Source: Nitratireductor thuwali
GTDB taxonomy: Bacteria > Pseudomonadota > Alphaproteobacteria > Rhizobiales > Rhizobiaceae
Length of the DNA: 64,000 nucleotides
NCBI RefSeq assembly: GCF_036621415.1
Contig: NZ_CP030941.1
Location: forward strand, 3,718,001-3,782,000
Direction of reading: 5' to 3'
Both the position numbers and the translations under genes were made by a program. This document shows, in pieces, positions 39,649 through 50,564 of the stretch; within the stretch, counting starts at the first letter, position 1, and every line of letters begins with the position of its first letter. The notes beneath the pieces were generated by a model. It saw only the letters and a list, made by a program, of their open reading frames with translations. It was not told the DNA's origin and did not search any database.

Positions 39649-39892
39649 CTTCTCGATGTTTGTGAGGAGTGGCGCTCGCAGAAGTGCCGGATGCCGAAGG
39701 CATCGGCACGGTTGCCATCTCCAGACAAGCAAATACATCAGCCGACAGCCGATCAGATGGCCGGCTATCAAGCGTTCTTCTCCGCCTCGTTGGGAGAAGC
39801 TCGACGATGCTGGGATTTCCACCTTTGAACGCGCCGGCAGGCAGGAAACAATCGGGTCCTTTTCGCGTTCTGACGAAAGAGGAGATCTGACC

Positions 39893-40030
39893 ATGTCCAC
39901 ACCACCCCGACCGATACCACAGCCGGGCCCAGGACCACTACCGGGACCAGGGCCGAGACCGGTACCGCCACAGCCAATGCCGCCGGACGAAGGGCCTCCG
40001 CTGCCGGATCGACCGATACCGACGCGCTAG
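39893..40030 (+). CDS. Proline-rich micro-protein
   Basis: A 45-residue open frame with a very regular composition: nearly half proline, with glycine and arginine (STPPRPIPQPGPGPLPGPG then PRPVPPQPMPPDEGPPLPD and RPIPTR). It is preceded by AAGAGGAGATCTGACC, a good ribosome binding site (AGGAG), 7-12 nt from the ATG. The composition is unlike noise from GC-rich DNA read in any frame, and the frame ends just before a tRNA-like gene on the other strand. It resembles small proline-rich proteins annotated in rhizobia, whose role is unknown. Confidence 0.5.
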   Translation: MSTPPRPIPQPGPGPLPGPGPRPVPPQPMPPDEGPPLPDRPIPTR

Positions 40031-40057
40031 ATGGTGGAACATCGGGATGATGGAGAA

Positions 40058-40134
40058 TGGTTGCCGGGACGGGATTCGAACCCGTGCACAGGAGTTGAAC
40101 CGCCCCCAGGCCCTTACCGCTAGGCGACCCGGCA
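40058..40134 (-). tRNA. tRNA-like gene with abnormal anticodon arm (isotype uncertain, possibly Glu TTC)
   Basis: A 77-nt sequence with perfect acceptor stem TGCCGGG/CCCGGCA, an A discriminator, encoded CCA, a proper D arm (GCCTAGCGGTAAGGGC) and a perfect T arm (ACGGG TTCGAAT CCCGT). Between the D and T arms are 24 nt, CTGGGGGCGGTTCAACTCCT then GTGC. These can only form a weak stem, GGGGG with CTCCT, containing two G-T pairs and enclosing an eight-base loop CGGTTCAA with no U33. TTC would be an apparent anticodon. It is either a degenerate tRNA gene or a non-standard one. Gene call is firm, function is not. Confidence 0.6.
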
Positions 40135-40230
40135 GTCTGTCGTTCTGAAACCACGCCGTCATCTGCGTGATCTGTGCCCTTCGCGGCAATCCTACCACAA
40201 ATCTGAGGATTGGTAACGAGGAACGATCGG

Positions 40231-40321
40231 GCATGATTTCGAAAGGTGGACAGCGGTTTTTCGGAAAAGATCATGCTCCAGCAAAGGGATAGGTCACGAT
40301 GACGATTCAGCGTCGTCGTGA
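40231..40321. repeat. RIME-like palindromic repeat after the tRNA-like gene
   Basis: Arms GCATGAT (40231-40237)/ATCATGC (40270-40276) around the pair CGAAA/TTTCGG, as in the element at 19613, then a second hairpin TCACGATGACG (40294-40304)/CGTCGTCGTGA (40311-40321) with one mismatched position. The latter lies immediately after the stop of the minus-strand barrel gene and may act as its 3' end. Confidence 0.65.
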
Positions 40322-40322
40322 T

Positions 40323-40973
40323 CTAGAAGCGATAACGGAAGCCGATGATGTTTGCGTTCGAGCCTTCGCCGAAATCGCCGAACGTGCCGTTCCCGCCCGA
40401 CCTGTGGTGAAGCTGGAAGACGACTTCCATGTTCGGAGCCTGCCGGAACCTGAGGGCAACTTCCGGCCCGACAAAGCCTAGAAGGGTTGCGTCGCCTCCA
40501 TACCGGTCTTCGCGTCTACGCTCGATTTCAGTCGGTCCGGAAACGACGCTGAAGCCGGCCGCGAGCCCCGGTGCGATTGCCATATCGCCGATGACCAGGC
40601 CGTGATGGCGGACCCTGAGACCGGCCCAAAGTTCTCCGCTCGCATCCTCGTCATCGCCAAAGCGAATTGCGGCGCCTGCCACGCCGCCGAGGACGAAACC
40701 CAATCCCAGTTCATGAAAGTCGCGGCCGAAGGTGCCGCCGACCATGTAACCATTCACGTATTCGGCATCCCAGAACCGGACGACGGTGCCGAAGGAGCCT
40801 TCGGCAAAGACGCCGCCAAAAAACTGCACGTCATTCTTTGTGACCGGAGTGCCGGGGCTGACGAAAGGATCGTCGGTCGCGAAATAGAGGAACCGATCAT
40901 CGTCGCCAGCGTGCCCCACACCGACCGACGCCGCCAGCAGGACTGCCGCAAAAGTGAATCTGACCTTGTTCAT
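40323..40973 (-). CDS. PagL-like acyloxyacyl hydrolase / outer-membrane beta-barrel protein
   Basis: A 216-residue secreted protein. The signal peptide NKVRFTFAAVLLAASVGVGHAG ends with a likely cleavage after GHA; MNKVRF at 40973 is preferred to an ATG six codons earlier. The mature part has alternating beta-strand character with Gly/aromatic residues, 'VRFWDAEYVNGYMVGGTFGR', 'GLGFVLGGVAGAAIRFGDD', and ends in GFRYRF, a typical outer-membrane end residue (F). The segment VVFQLHHRSGGNGTFG resembles the His-Ser active-site region of lipid A 3-O-deacylases (PagL, acyloxyacyl hydrolase family), although the exact catalytic residues cannot be fixed by eye. May modify lipid A. Confidence 0.68.
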   Translation of the reverse strand: MNKVRFTFAAVLLAASVGVGHAGDDDRFLYFATDDPFVSPGTPVTKNDVQFFGGVFAEGSFGTVVRFWDAEYVNGYMVGGTFGRDFHELGLGFVLGGVAGAAIRFGDDEDASGELWAGLRVRHHGLVIGDMAIAPGLAAGFSVVSGPTEIERRREDRYGGDATLLGFVGPEVALRFRQAPNMEVVFQLHHRSGGNGTFGDFGEGSNANIIGFRYRF

Positions 40974-41169
40974 GTGTGGCCCCCGAATCACCGGTCAGTA
41001 AAAAGCAGAGGCCGAATTGGTAGCTGCGGACAGCCTCTCAAGAAAGGTCTTTCCAAGAACTCTCCACCGCACCGCTTCGGTTTCGTCCTGGCAGAGACCA
41101 TGGACACTCCTCCTCAACATCAAGCTTAGGGCGCGCGCACCCATGGGCAAGCGGCCGCCAAATGCGGCC

Positions 41170-42378
41170 TTAGACGAAGGCCGCTACCTTGAGCTGAGGC
41201 GCAAGATTGCCCCTGTCGCGGATTTCGGTTCTATCAAGACCGAGCCAGCCAGCCATCAGCGCCAATTCCCTGTAAAGCTCGGCCGCCGTCTCCGGCGGGG
41301 CGTTGTCCTCGGCGAAAGCGCTCTGCACCTGCAGCGCGCCGCCCTGGCGATCCGCCTTGAGGTCGACTCGGGCGACGATTCGCTCTCCCAGGACGAAAGG
41401 GAAGACGTAATAGCCGTACACCCGCTTCTCTGCCGGCGTGTAGATCTCGATCCGATAACGGAAATCGAATAGCCGCTCGGCACGCGAGCGTTCCCAGATC
41501 AGCGGGTCGAACGGGGCCAGCAGCGCCCTTGCATCGACCTTGCGCGGCAGGCGGGCGTCCCGGTGAAGATAGGCCTGTTTCGCCCAGCCCTTAACCGTAA
41601 CCGGTATGAGCACGCCTTCCTCCACGAGTTCGTCGACCCGGGGATGCGCGTCATCGGGAGCAAGGCGGAAATAGTCCCGCAGGTCGCTCGCCGTCGCCAC
41701 GCCATGAGCCTTCGCCGCGATCTCCATCAGCTTGCGCTGCGCGTCGGCGGGGGAAGGCGTTGGGCGCGCCATGATGTGCGGCGGCAGCACCCGTTCGGGC
41801 AGGTCGTAGAGCCGCTCGAAATTGGCCCCGCGCGAATGCGTCGTCACCAGTCCGGCCCAGAACAGCCATTCGAGCGCGCGCTTGGGCTCACTCCATTCCC
41901 ACCAGCCGCTGGCGCCCCTGTGCCCGTCGATGTCGGCGGCTGTGAGCGGGCCGTTGCGAGCCACCTCCCGCAGTACCGCGTCGATGGCGGCGCGGCGTTC
42001 GCGGCCGAATGTCGCCAGGCCGCTATAGATGCCGCGGCCCTCCCGCGCCCGCTCCATTCGCCAGCGCAGCAGCGGCTCCATCTCCACCGGCAGCAGCGAC
42101 GCTTCATGCGCCCAATATTCGAACAGGGCGCGGGGCCGCCGCGACTGGGCGCGGTCGAGAACGGCGGTATCGTAGGCGCCGAGGCGTGAGAAGGCGGGCA
42201 TATATTGGGCCCGCTGGGCGACATTGACGGAATCGATCTGGAACAGCCCGATCTGGCCGGCAAGCCGCAGCAGATGTCGGCGCTCGACCCGACCGGCAGG
42301 CCTCCTCGCGGCAAATCCCTGGGCGGCCAGCGCGATACGCCGCGCACGCAACTGCGTCAATTTTTCCTGCCCCGCCAT
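41170..42378 (-). CDS. YcaQ-like winged-helix DNA glycosylase family protein
   Basis: A 402-residue protein of the HTH_42 (winged helix-turn-helix) family, whose E. coli member YcaQ (AlkX) repairs interstrand crosslinks. 'LLRLAGQIGLFQIDSVNVAQ', then RAQYMPAFSRLGAYD near the N-terminus, 'YWAHEASLLPVEMEPLLRWR' and the later 'LLAPFDPLIWERSRAERLFD', 'IYTPAEKRVYGYYVFPFVLG' match the family well. It has no known partner here. Biochemical role is from family knowledge. Confidence 0.87.
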   Translation of the reverse strand: MAGQEKLTQLRARRIALAAQGFAARRPAGRVERRHLLRLAGQIGLFQIDSVNVAQRAQYMPAFSRLGAYDTAVLDRAQSRRPRALFEYWAHEASLLPVEMEPLLRWRMERAREGRGIYSGLATFGRERRAAIDAVLREVARNGPLTAADIDGHRGASGWWEWSEPKRALEWLFWAGLVTTHSRGANFERLYDLPERVLPPHIMARPTPSPADAQRKLMEIAAKAHGVATASDLRDYFRLAPDDAHPRVDELVEEGVLIPVTVKGWAKQAYLHRDARLPRKVDARALLAPFDPLIWERSRAERLFDFRYRIEIYTPAEKRVYGYYVFPFVLGERIVARVDLKADRQGGALQVQSAFAEDNAPPETAAELYRELALMAGWLGLDRTEIRDRGNLAPQLKVAAFV

Positions 42379-42790
42379 CAGTGATCCTTTCCAGCCGAAA
42401 GTCGGGAGGCTAGCGCCGCAAAGCTCTGCGAACCACCTGTTTTGCGGTTCCCGGCAAATTCTGCTGACATGTCGGAAAGGAGGCGGCGGAGGGCTTCACG
42501 TGGGCGCTTCGCGTGCCTAGATAAGCGGTTGTCGGCGCCCGCCACCCATGGGCGCCATCATCGGACGCAGGGGCCGTTGGCCGGGCCGGTACCGGCAGGC
42601 GATCGAGCGCGGCGGGGCGAAACTTATGCCCCAATCTTGCCAAGGTTTGACTTGCGTCGCCAGACTGCCTGCGCTAACCCTCGCCGCGTTGCAACATGGG
42701 CTGTGCCGGCCGCGCTTCTAGCCATCGCGGGACCGTGCGACGCGCCCCAGTACGGAGCCTCGCATCAGGCGGGCAACGGAAAGTCGGACA
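42379..42790. other. 412-bp intergenic region before nuoA
   Basis: No convincing gene. It must hold the promoter of the nuo operon and of the divergent YcaQ-like gene. A TTGACT box at 42647-42652 lies 140 bp before nuoA on the plus strand, but no good -10 hexamer follows at 16-18 bp, so a promoter cannot be called. Nothing repeat-like was found. Confidence 0.5.
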
Positions 42791-43156
42791 ATGAACGATC
42801 TCTTGAGTTCATATCTACCTATCATCATCTTCATGGGCGTGGCGCTGGGAATCTGCCTTGTGCTGATCGCCGCGCCTTTCGTGGTGGCCTACAAGAATCC
42901 GGATCCGGAGAAGCTGTCGGCCTACGAATGCGGCTTCAACGCCTTCGACGATGCCCGCATGAAGTTCGATGTGCGCTTCTATCTGGTTGCCATCCTGTTC
43001 ATCATTTTCGATCTCGAGGTGGCGTTCCTGTTTCCGTGGGCGGTCTCGTTCGGCGCGGTGGGTTGGCTGGGGTTCTGGTCGATGATGGTGTTCCTCGGCG
43101 TGCTGACCATCGGCTTCATCTATGAGTGGAAAAAGGGAGCGCTGGAATGGGATTGA
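42791..43156 (+). CDS. nuoA: NADH-quinone oxidoreductase subunit A
   Basis: A 121-residue membrane subunit of complex I with three transmembrane helices. '[20 protein letters not shown]' then [19 protein letters not shown] are the conserved loop and second helix. It is the first gene of the operon. nuoB starts inside it, with a 10-nt overlap. Confidence 0.97.
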   Translation: MNDLLSSYLPIIIFMGVALGICLVLIAAPFVVAYKNPDPEKLSAYECGFNAFDDARMKFDVRFYLVAILFIIFDLEVAFLFPWAVSFGAVGWLGFWSMMVFLGVLTIGFIYEWKKGALEWD

Positions 43157-43722
43157 AGGACAACACCCTCGTCGCACCCGCGCCCAAGGGCATTATAGAT
43201 CCCAATACCGGAAATCCGGTGGGGCAGAACGATCCATTCTACACGGACATCAACTCGGAACTGTCCGACAAGGGCTTTCTCGTGACCTCGTCGGAGGCGC
43301 TGATCACCTGGGCGCGCACCGGCTCGCTGATGTGGATGACCTTCGGGCTCGCCTGCTGCGCCGTCGAGATGATGCACGTCTCCATGCCGCGCTACGATGC
43401 CGAGCGTTTCGGTATCGCCCCGCGCGCCTCTCCGCGCCAGTCCGACGTGATGATCGTTGCCGGCACCCTGACCAACAAGATGGCCCCGGCGCTGCGCAAG
43501 GTCTACGACCAGATGCCGGAGCCGCGCTACGTCATCTCCATGGGCTCGTGCGCCAATGGCGGCGGCTATTACCACTATTCCTATTCCGTGGTGCGCGGCT
43601 GCGACCGCATCGTGCCGGTCGACATCTACGTGCCGGGCTGCCCGCCTACGGCTGAAGCGCTGCTCTACGGCATTCTTCTTTTGCAGAAGAAAATCCGCCG
43701 CACCGGCACCATCGAGCGCTAG
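43147..43722 (+). CDS. nuoB: NADH-quinone oxidoreductase subunit B
   Basis: A 191-residue subunit that carries iron-sulfur cluster N2, the last before ubiquinone. The ligand pattern [42 protein letters not shown] shows the four cysteines. The ATG at 43147 (MGLKDN) is the natural start, overlapping nuoA by 10 nt. Confidence 0.97.
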   Translation: MGLKDNTLVAPAPKGIIDPNTGNPVGQNDPFYTDINSELSDKGFLVTSSEALITWARTGSLMWMTFGLACCAVEMMHVSMPRYDAERFGIAPRASPRQSDVMIVAGTLTNKMAPALRKVYDQMPEPRYVISMGSCANGGGYYHYSYSVVRGCDRIVPVDIYVPGCPPTAEALLYGILLLQKKIRRTGTIER

Positions 43723-43731
43723 GAGACTTGC

Positions 43732-44334
43732 ATGAGCGAAGCGCTTAAGGACCTTGCAGCCTACATCACCGAAAAGCTAGACGCCCAGATCCAGGACGCG
43801 CTCATCGCCAGCGGCGAGCTTACGCTTCTGGTGGAGGCCGGCGACATTATCGACGTGCTCAATTTCCTGAAGACCGACGTCCAGTGCCAGTTCATCTCCT
43901 TCATAGACATCTCGGGCGTCGACTACCCGTCGCGCGACAAGCGCTTCGAGGTCGTCTACCATCTCCTGTCGCCCCGGCAGAACCAGCGCATCCGCGTGAA
44001 GATATCCACCGACGAGGAGACGCCGGTGCCTTCGGCCGTCGACGTTTTTCCGGGAGCCGATTGGTTCGAGCGCGAGGTCTATGACCTTTATGGTGTGCTC
44101 TTCACCGGCCATCCGGACCTGCGCCGGCTGCTCACCGATTACGGCTTCGAGGGCCACCCCCTGCGCAAGGATTTTCCGCTGACGGGCTTTGTCGAAGTCC
44201 ATTACGACGGCGATGCCAAGCGCGTGGTTTACGAGCCTGTCGAGCTTCGCCAGGAGTTCCGCAATTTCGATTTCCTCTCGCCCTGGGAAGGGACGGAATA
44301 CGTGCTTCCGGGCGATGAGAAGGCGAAGCAGTGA
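43732..44334 (+). CDS. nuoC: NADH-quinone oxidoreductase subunit C
   Basis: A 200-residue hydrophilic subunit of the connecting fragment. '[20 protein letters not shown]', '[20 protein letters not shown]' and '[20 protein letters not shown]' are the classical signatures. Separate from nuoD here, unlike the E. coli nuoCD fusion. It follows nuoB after 9 nt. Confidence 0.97.
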   Translation: MSEALKDLAAYITEKLDAQIQDALIASGELTLLVEAGDIIDVLNFLKTDVQCQFISFIDISGVDYPSRDKRFEVVYHLLSPRQNQRIRVKISTDEETPVPSAVDVFPGADWFEREVYDLYGVLFTGHPDLRRLLTDYGFEGHPLRKDFPLTGFVEVHYDGDAKRVVYEPVELRQEFRNFDFLSPWEGTEYVLPGDEKAKQ

Positions 44335-44351
44335 ATGGTGGTTGCCCCTAA

Positions 44352-45542
44352 ATGACCGAACATTCCGTCCGAAATTTCAACATCAATTTCGGTCCGCAGC
44401 ATCCGGCGGCGCACGGCGTTCTGCGCCTTGTGCTCGAGCTCGACGGTGAAGTGGTCGAACGTGTCGATCCGCATATCGGCCTGCTGCATCGCGGCACCGA
44501 AAAGCTGATCGAGCACAAGACCTATCTGCAGGCCGTGCCCTATTTCGACCGGCTCGACTACGTCGCGCCGATGAACCAGGAGCATGCCTTCGCGCTCGCC
44601 GTCGAGCGTCTCCTGGAGATCGAGGTGCCGATCCGCGGCCAGGTCATCCGCGTGCTCTATTCCGAGATCAGCCGCATCCTGTCGCACCTCCTGAACATCA
44701 CCACCCAGGCGATGGACGTGGGTGCGCTGACGCCGCCGCTCTGGGGCTTCGAAGAGCGCGAGAAGCTGATGGTGTTCTACGAGCGCGCCTCGGGATCGCG
44801 CATGCATGCCGCCTATTTCCGCCCCGGCGGCGTGCATCAGGACATTCCGGACAAGCTCGTCGAAGACATCGGCAAGTGGATCGACCCGTTCCTCACGACG
44901 GTCGACAATCTGGACGAACTCCTGACGGGCAACCGCATCTTCAAGCAGCGCAACGTGGATATCGGCGTCGTTACATTGGAGGATGCCTGGGCCTGGGGCT
45001 TTTCCGGGGTCATGGTGCGCGGCTCGGGGGCCGCATGGGATCTGCGCAAGAGCCAGCCCTACGAATGCTATCCGGAGATGGAATTCGATATTCCCATCGG
45101 CAAGAACGGCGACTGCTATGACCGCTATCTGATCCGCATGGAAGAGATGCGCCAGTCGGCGAAGATCATGCGGCAGTGCGTCGACCGGCTTCTGGGCAAG
45201 AACCGCACCGGCCCCGTCTCCAACACCGACGGCAAGATCGTTCCGCCAAAGCGTCCGGCGATGAAGCGGTCGATGGAAGCGCTGATCCATCACTTCAAGC
45301 TCTATACCGAGGGCTATCACGTGCCCGCCGGCGAGGTTTATGCCTGCGTGGAGGCGCCCAAGGGCGAATTCGGCGTCTATCTCGTCGCCGACGGCACCAA
45401 CAAGCCTTACCGCTGCAAGCTGCGCGCGCCGGGCTTCGCCCATCTTCAGGCCATGGACTTCATGTGCCGGGGCCATCTCCTGGCCGACGTTTCCGCCGTG
45501 CTCGGCTCCCTCGATATCGTGTTTGGTGAGGTAGACAGATAA
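44352..45542 (+). CDS. nuoD: NADH-quinone oxidoreductase subunit D
   Basis: A 396-residue subunit forming part of the quinone-binding site. The N-terminus [20 protein letters not shown], '[20 protein letters not shown]' and '[20 protein letters not shown]' are typical. Its TAA stop overlaps the nuoE ATG by one base (TAATG). Confidence 0.98.
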   Translation: MTEHSVRNFNINFGPQHPAAHGVLRLVLELDGEVVERVDPHIGLLHRGTEKLIEHKTYLQAVPYFDRLDYVAPMNQEHAFALAVERLLEIEVPIRGQVIRVLYSEISRILSHLLNITTQAMDVGALTPPLWGFEEREKLMVFYERASGSRMHAAYFRPGGVHQDIPDKLVEDIGKWIDPFLTTVDNLDELLTGNRIFKQRNVDIGVVTLEDAWAWGFSGVMVRGSGAAWDLRKSQPYECYPEMEFDIPIGKNGDCYDRYLIRMEEMRQSAKIMRQCVDRLLGKNRTGPVSNTDGKIVPPKRPAMKRSMEALIHHFKLYTEGYHVPAGEVYACVEAPKGEFGVYLVADGTNKPYRCKLRAPGFAHLQAMDFMCRGHLLADVSAVLGSLDIVFGEVDR

Positions 45543-46819
45543 TGTCAGTCCGCCGTCTCGCAGACGAATCCGTCCAGCCCGCCTCCTTTGCCTTTTCCCG
45601 CAATATGAGCGCGGAGGCGAAGCGCTGGATCAAGAAGTACCCGAAGGGCCGCGAGCACTCGGCGGTGATCCCGCTTCTCATGCTCGCGCAGGAGCAGGAA
45701 GGCTGGGTCACCCGTCCTGCGGTCGAGCACGTGGCCGAAATGCTGGACATGCCGCTCATCCGCGTTCTGGAAGTGGCGACCTTCTACACCCAGTTCCAGC
45801 TCGCCCCCGTCGGCACCCGCGCTCACATCCAGGTTTGCGGAACCACGCCCTGCATGCTGCGCGGGGCGGGCGAACTCATCGATCTTTGCAGATCCAGGAT
45901 CCATCCCGAGCCTCTGCACACCAACGAAGCCGGCACGCTTTCCTGGGAAGAAGTGGAGTGCCAGGGAGCCTGCGTGAACGCTCCGATGGTCATGATCTTC
46001 AAGGACACCTACGAAGATCTGACGTTGGAACGGCTCGAGGAGATAATCGACGCCTTTGAGGCCGGCAAGGGAGATACCATTACGCCGGGACCGCAGATCG
46101 ACCGCTTCTATTCGGCTCCTGCTTCCGGCCTGACAAGCCTGACCGATGAGAAGGCCGTGACCCGAATGGCGGCAGACGGCCGCAAGCCGGCCTCCAAGGC
46201 GCGAGGGACGGCGGTACCGCCGGCGCGCGCCGCCAAGCCCGAGACGGAGGCGCTGGAGACGGACGCGGCGATAAAATCGCCGTCGCCGGTGAAGGTTCGC
46301 AGCAACGGCGAGAAGAAGGCCAGCGTCAAGCCGCCGAAGGAAGACGCAACACAGGCCGATCGCGTTGCCGAAGAAGCCGAGAAGACGGTGCGCACGCGCC
46401 GTCATTCAGGCAAACCCAAGCCGCCGGAGCCCCAATTGCGGGCACCCGAACTTAAGAAGGCCAAGGCCGCGAGCGAGATGGAAAAAGGGCCTGAATCGCC
46501 GTCCAGGTCCCGCGACGACGGACCGAAGCCGTCGCTGGAAGATGCGAACCGCCCCAAGGCCGAGCGCCGTCCCGCGCAGCCCGACGACCTGAAGATGATT
46601 TCCGGCGTGGGTCCGAAGATCGAGGCAATCCTCAACGATCTCGGCACCTATACCTATGCGCAGATCGCTTCATGGAACAAGGCCGAGCGCGAATGGGTGG
46701 ACGGCTATCTGCGCTTCAAGGGCCGGATCGAGCGCGAGGACTGGGTGAAGCAGGCCAAGGCGCTCGCCAAGGGCGGTGCCGCCGAGTATGAGCGCGTCTT
46801 CGGCAAGAAGCCGCGTTGA
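45542..46819 (+). CDS. nuoE: NADH-quinone oxidoreductase subunit E with long C-terminal helix-hairpin-helix extension
   Basis: A 425-residue protein of which only the first 180 residues are the ordinary NuoE [2Fe-2S] thioredoxin-like domain: [17 protein letters not shown] and [16 protein letters not shown] contain the four cluster cysteines (N1a). It is followed by a low-complexity Lys/Ala/Pro/Glu-rich linker (about residues 185-345) and a C-terminal domain, from about 347, starting [20 protein letters not shown], a helix-hairpin-helix similar to the DUF4332/HHH_5 type. Extensions of this type are known in rhizobial NuoE, but the usual enzyme is about 170 residues. What the extension binds is unknown. 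Confidence 0.95.
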   Translation: MSVRRLADESVQPASFAFSRNMSAEAKRWIKKYPKGREHSAVIPLLMLAQEQEGWVTRPAVEHVAEMLDMPLIRVLEVATFYTQFQLAPVGTRAHIQVCGTTPCMLRGAGELIDLCRSRIHPEPLHTNEAGTLSWEEVECQGACVNAPMVMIFKDTYEDLTLERLEEIIDAFEAGKGDTITPGPQIDRFYSAPASGLTSLTDEKAVTRMAADGRKPASKARGTAVPPARAAKPETEALETDAAIKSPSPVKVRSNGEKKASVKPPKEDATQADRVAEEAEKTVRTRRHSGKPKPPEPQLRAPELKKAKAASEMEKGPESPSRSRDDGPKPSLEDANRPKAERRPAQPDDLKMISGVGPKIEAILNDLGTYTYAQIASWNKAEREWVDGYLRFKGRIEREDWVKQAKALAKGGAAEYERVFGKKPR

Positions 46820-46829
46820 GGAGAGTGTG

Positions 46830-48134
<1,305 letters not shown>

Positions 48135-48138
48135 GGCG

Positions 48139-48480
48139 ATGAAGATCGAAGGGGAAAAGCACCGGATGACGGTGAGGAAAAGCGACCTCTCGGGGTCGGT
48201 TTTCGATGACGTCAATCTGTCAGGGTGCAGCTTTGAGAACGTCAACATGTCGGGCGGCAAGTATCACGACATCAATTTGTCGGGCTGCGCGTTCGACGAT
48301 CTGAATATGTCGGGCTGGATGGTGAAAAACGTCAATTTTTCCGGCTTGCGAATCGAGGATGCCAATCTTGCAGGCGCATCGATCTCTAACTGCCGGCTGC
48401 AGGGCATGACGATCGATGGCATCGAGGTTGGTGATCTGATCGCCGCATGGAAAGAACGCGAGGCGCGCGACAATGGCTAG
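48139..48480 (+). CDS. Pentapeptide-repeat protein inserted between nuoF and nuoG
   Basis: A 113-residue protein with six nearly perfect ten-residue repeats (about residues 18-85) such as [50 protein letters not shown] and [10 protein letters not shown], a pattern of the pentapeptide-repeat beta-helix. The N-terminal [20 protein letters not shown] and C-terminal '[17 protein letters not shown]' cap the helix. No signal peptide or membrane segment. It starts 4 nt after nuoF and overlaps nuoG by 8 nt, so it is translated together with complex I. Its function is unknown; a role in complex I assembly is a guess. Confidence 0.85.
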   Translation: MKIEGEKHRMTVRKSDLSGSVFDDVNLSGCSFENVNMSGGKYHDINLSGCAFDDLNMSGWMVKNVNFSGLRIEDANLAGASISNCRLQGMTIDGIEVGDLIAAWKEREARDNG

Positions 48481-50554
48481 ACTGAAAGTGGACGGCACGG
48501 AGATCGAGGTTCCCGATCACTACACGCTGCTGCAGGCCGCCGAGGAGGCGGGCGCGGAGGTGCCGCGCTTCTGTTTCCACGAGCGTTTGTCCGTCGCCGG
48601 CAATTGCCGCATGTGCCTGGTCGAGGTGAAGGGCGGGCCGCCCAAGCCTGCCGCCTCCTGCGCCATGGGCGTGCGTGATCTGCGCCCCGGTCCCAATGGC
48701 GAGGTGCCGGAAATCTTCACCAAGACTCCGATGGTCAAGAAGGCCCGCGAGGGCGTGATGGAGTTCCTGCTCATCAACCATCCGCTCGACTGCCCGATCT
48801 GCGATCAGGGCGGCGAGTGCGACCTGCAGGATCAGGCGATGGCCTATGGCGTGGATTCTTCGCGCTTTCACGAAAACAAGCGCGCCGTCGAGGACAAATA
48901 TATCGGCCCGCTGGTCAAGACCATCATGACGCGCTGCATCCATTGCACGCGCTGCATCCGCTTCTCGACCGAAGTGGCCGGCGTGTCCGAGCTCGGCGCC
49001 ACGGGCCGCGGCGAGGACATGGAGATCACCACCTATCTGGAGCAGGCGATGACGTCGGAGCTCCAGGGCAATGTGATCGACCTGTGCCCGGTCGGCGCGC
49101 TCACCTCCAAGCCCTACGCTTTTCAGGCACGCCCATGGGAGCTGACAAAGACGCAATCCATCGACGTGATGGACGCCGCGGGCTCCGCTATCCGCGTCGA
49201 CACGCGCGGCCGCGAGGTGATGCGCATCCTGCCGGTCGTCAACGAGGCGATCAATGAAGAGTGGATCTCCGACAAGACCCGCTTTGTCTGGGACGGGCTG
49301 CGCACCCAGCGCCTCGACCGGCCTTACGTGCGCAAGGGCCAGCGCCTGCAGCCGGCGACCTGGCGCGAGGCCTTCGAGGCCGTCGCCGGCGCGGTCGCCA
49401 AGACCGCGCCTGAAAAGATCGGCGCTATCGCCGGCGACTTGGCCGGCGTCGAGGAAATGTTCGCCCTCAAAAGGCTGATGCAGTCGCTGGGCTCGCCCAA
49501 TTACGACTGCCGACAGGACGGCGCGGCTCTCGATCCCTCGCTCGGGCGGGCAAGCTACATCTTCAATCCTACCATCGAAGGCATCGAGGACGCTGATGCG
49601 CTGCTGATCATCGGGGCCAATCCTCGTCTCGAGGCTTCCGTCATCAATGCCCGTATCCGCAAGCGCTGGCGCATGGGCGATTTTCCGATCGGCGTCATCG
49701 GCGAGGCCTCGGATCTGCGCTACGACTACGAGGCGCTGGGCGCCGGTACGGACACGCTGAAGGATCTGGCTGGCGGTAGCGGCAAGTTCTTCAACACGCT
49801 CAAGAAGGCCAAGCGTCCGATGATCCTCGTCGGCCAGGGCGCTCTTGCGCGGCCGGACGGCAGGGCCGTCCTCGGCCATGCGGCCAAGCTCGCCACGGCC
49901 GTGAAAGCGGTGACGGAGGACTGGAACGGTTTTGCGGTGCTGCATACGGCCGCCGCGCGCGTGGGCGGCCTCGATATCGGATTCGTGCCTGAAGACGGCG
50001 GTGCCGATGTCGCCGGCATGATGGGCAAGATGGACGTCGTATTCCTGCTGGGCGCCGATGAGATCGACATGGACAAGCTGGGCGGCGCTTTCACCGTCTA
50101 TATCGGCACCCATGGCGATGCCGGTGCGCACCGCGCCGACGTCATCCTGCCTGCCTCGACCTATACGGAAAAGACGGCGACCTATGTGAACACCGAAGGC
50201 CGGGTCCAGTTGACCAACCGCGCCGGCTTCGCACCGGGCGAGGCGAAGGAGGATTGGGCGATCCTGCGGGCGTTGTCCGAGGTGCTGGGCCATAAGCTGC
50301 CCTTCGATTCGCTCAACGCGCTGCGCGCTGCGCTATACGAGGTCCATCCCCATATGGCCGCGGTTGATGCGATCGAGCCGGGCGACGCGACGGCGATCGC
50401 TGAAATGGCCGATATTGGCGGGGCTTTGTCCCCGGCGGCTTTCACCTCGCCGGTGAGGGATTTCTACCTCACCAACCCCATCGCACGCGCATCCGCGATC
50501 ATGGCCGAGTGCTCGGCCCTTGCCCGCGGCGAACTGAAACAGGCGGCCGAGTAG
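48473..50554 (+). CDS. nuoG: NADH-quinone oxidoreductase subunit G
   Basis: A 693-residue subunit containing several iron-sulfur clusters. The N-terminal ferredoxin-like part shows [20 protein letters not shown], then [20 protein letters not shown], then [10 protein letters not shown], ligands of N1b, N5 and N4. The rest is molybdopterin-oxidoreductase-like but without a cofactor. The extra N7 site cannot be seen. Overlaps the preceding gene by 8 nt. Confidence 0.97.
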   Translation: MARLKVDGTEIEVPDHYTLLQAAEEAGAEVPRFCFHERLSVAGNCRMCLVEVKGGPPKPAASCAMGVRDLRPGPNGEVPEIFTKTPMVKKAREGVMEFLLINHPLDCPICDQGGECDLQDQAMAYGVDSSRFHENKRAVEDKYIGPLVKTIMTRCIHCTRCIRFSTEVAGVSELGATGRGEDMEITTYLEQAMTSELQGNVIDLCPVGALTSKPYAFQARPWELTKTQSIDVMDAAGSAIRVDTRGREVMRILPVVNEAINEEWISDKTRFVWDGLRTQRLDRPYVRKGQRLQPATWREAFEAVAGAVAKTAPEKIGAIAGDLAGVEEMFALKRLMQSLGSPNYDCRQDGAALDPSLGRASYIFNPTIEGIEDADALLIIGANPRLEASVINARIRKRWRMGDFPIGVIGEASDLRYDYEALGAGTDTLKDLAGGSGKFFNTLKKAKRPMILVGQGALARPDGRAVLGHAAKLATAVKAVTEDWNGFAVLHTAAARVGGLDIGFVPEDGGADVAGMMGKMDVVFLLGADEIDMDKLGGAFTVYIGTHGDAGAHRADVILPASTYTEKTATYVNTEGRVQLTNRAGFAPGEAKEDWAILRALSEVLGHKLPFDSLNALRAALYEVHPHMAAVDAIEPGDATAIAEMADIGGALSPAAFTSPVRDFYLTNPIARASAIMAECSALARGELKQAAE

Positions 50555-50564
50555 AGACCAGACC

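Noticed and set aside
39649..40057. A possible attachment-site duplication of the tRNA-Asp 3' end next to the tRNA-like gene.
   Set aside because: Both genes share only the general T-arm consensus; no longer direct repeat and no integrase gene are present.
42641..42680. TTGACT at 42647 as the nuo operon promoter.
   Set aside because: No acceptable -10 hexamer is found 16-18 bp downstream.
46108..46592. Several overlapping open frames within the nuoE linker region.
   Set aside because: They are reading-frame shadows of the Lys/Ala/Pro-rich NuoE linker.
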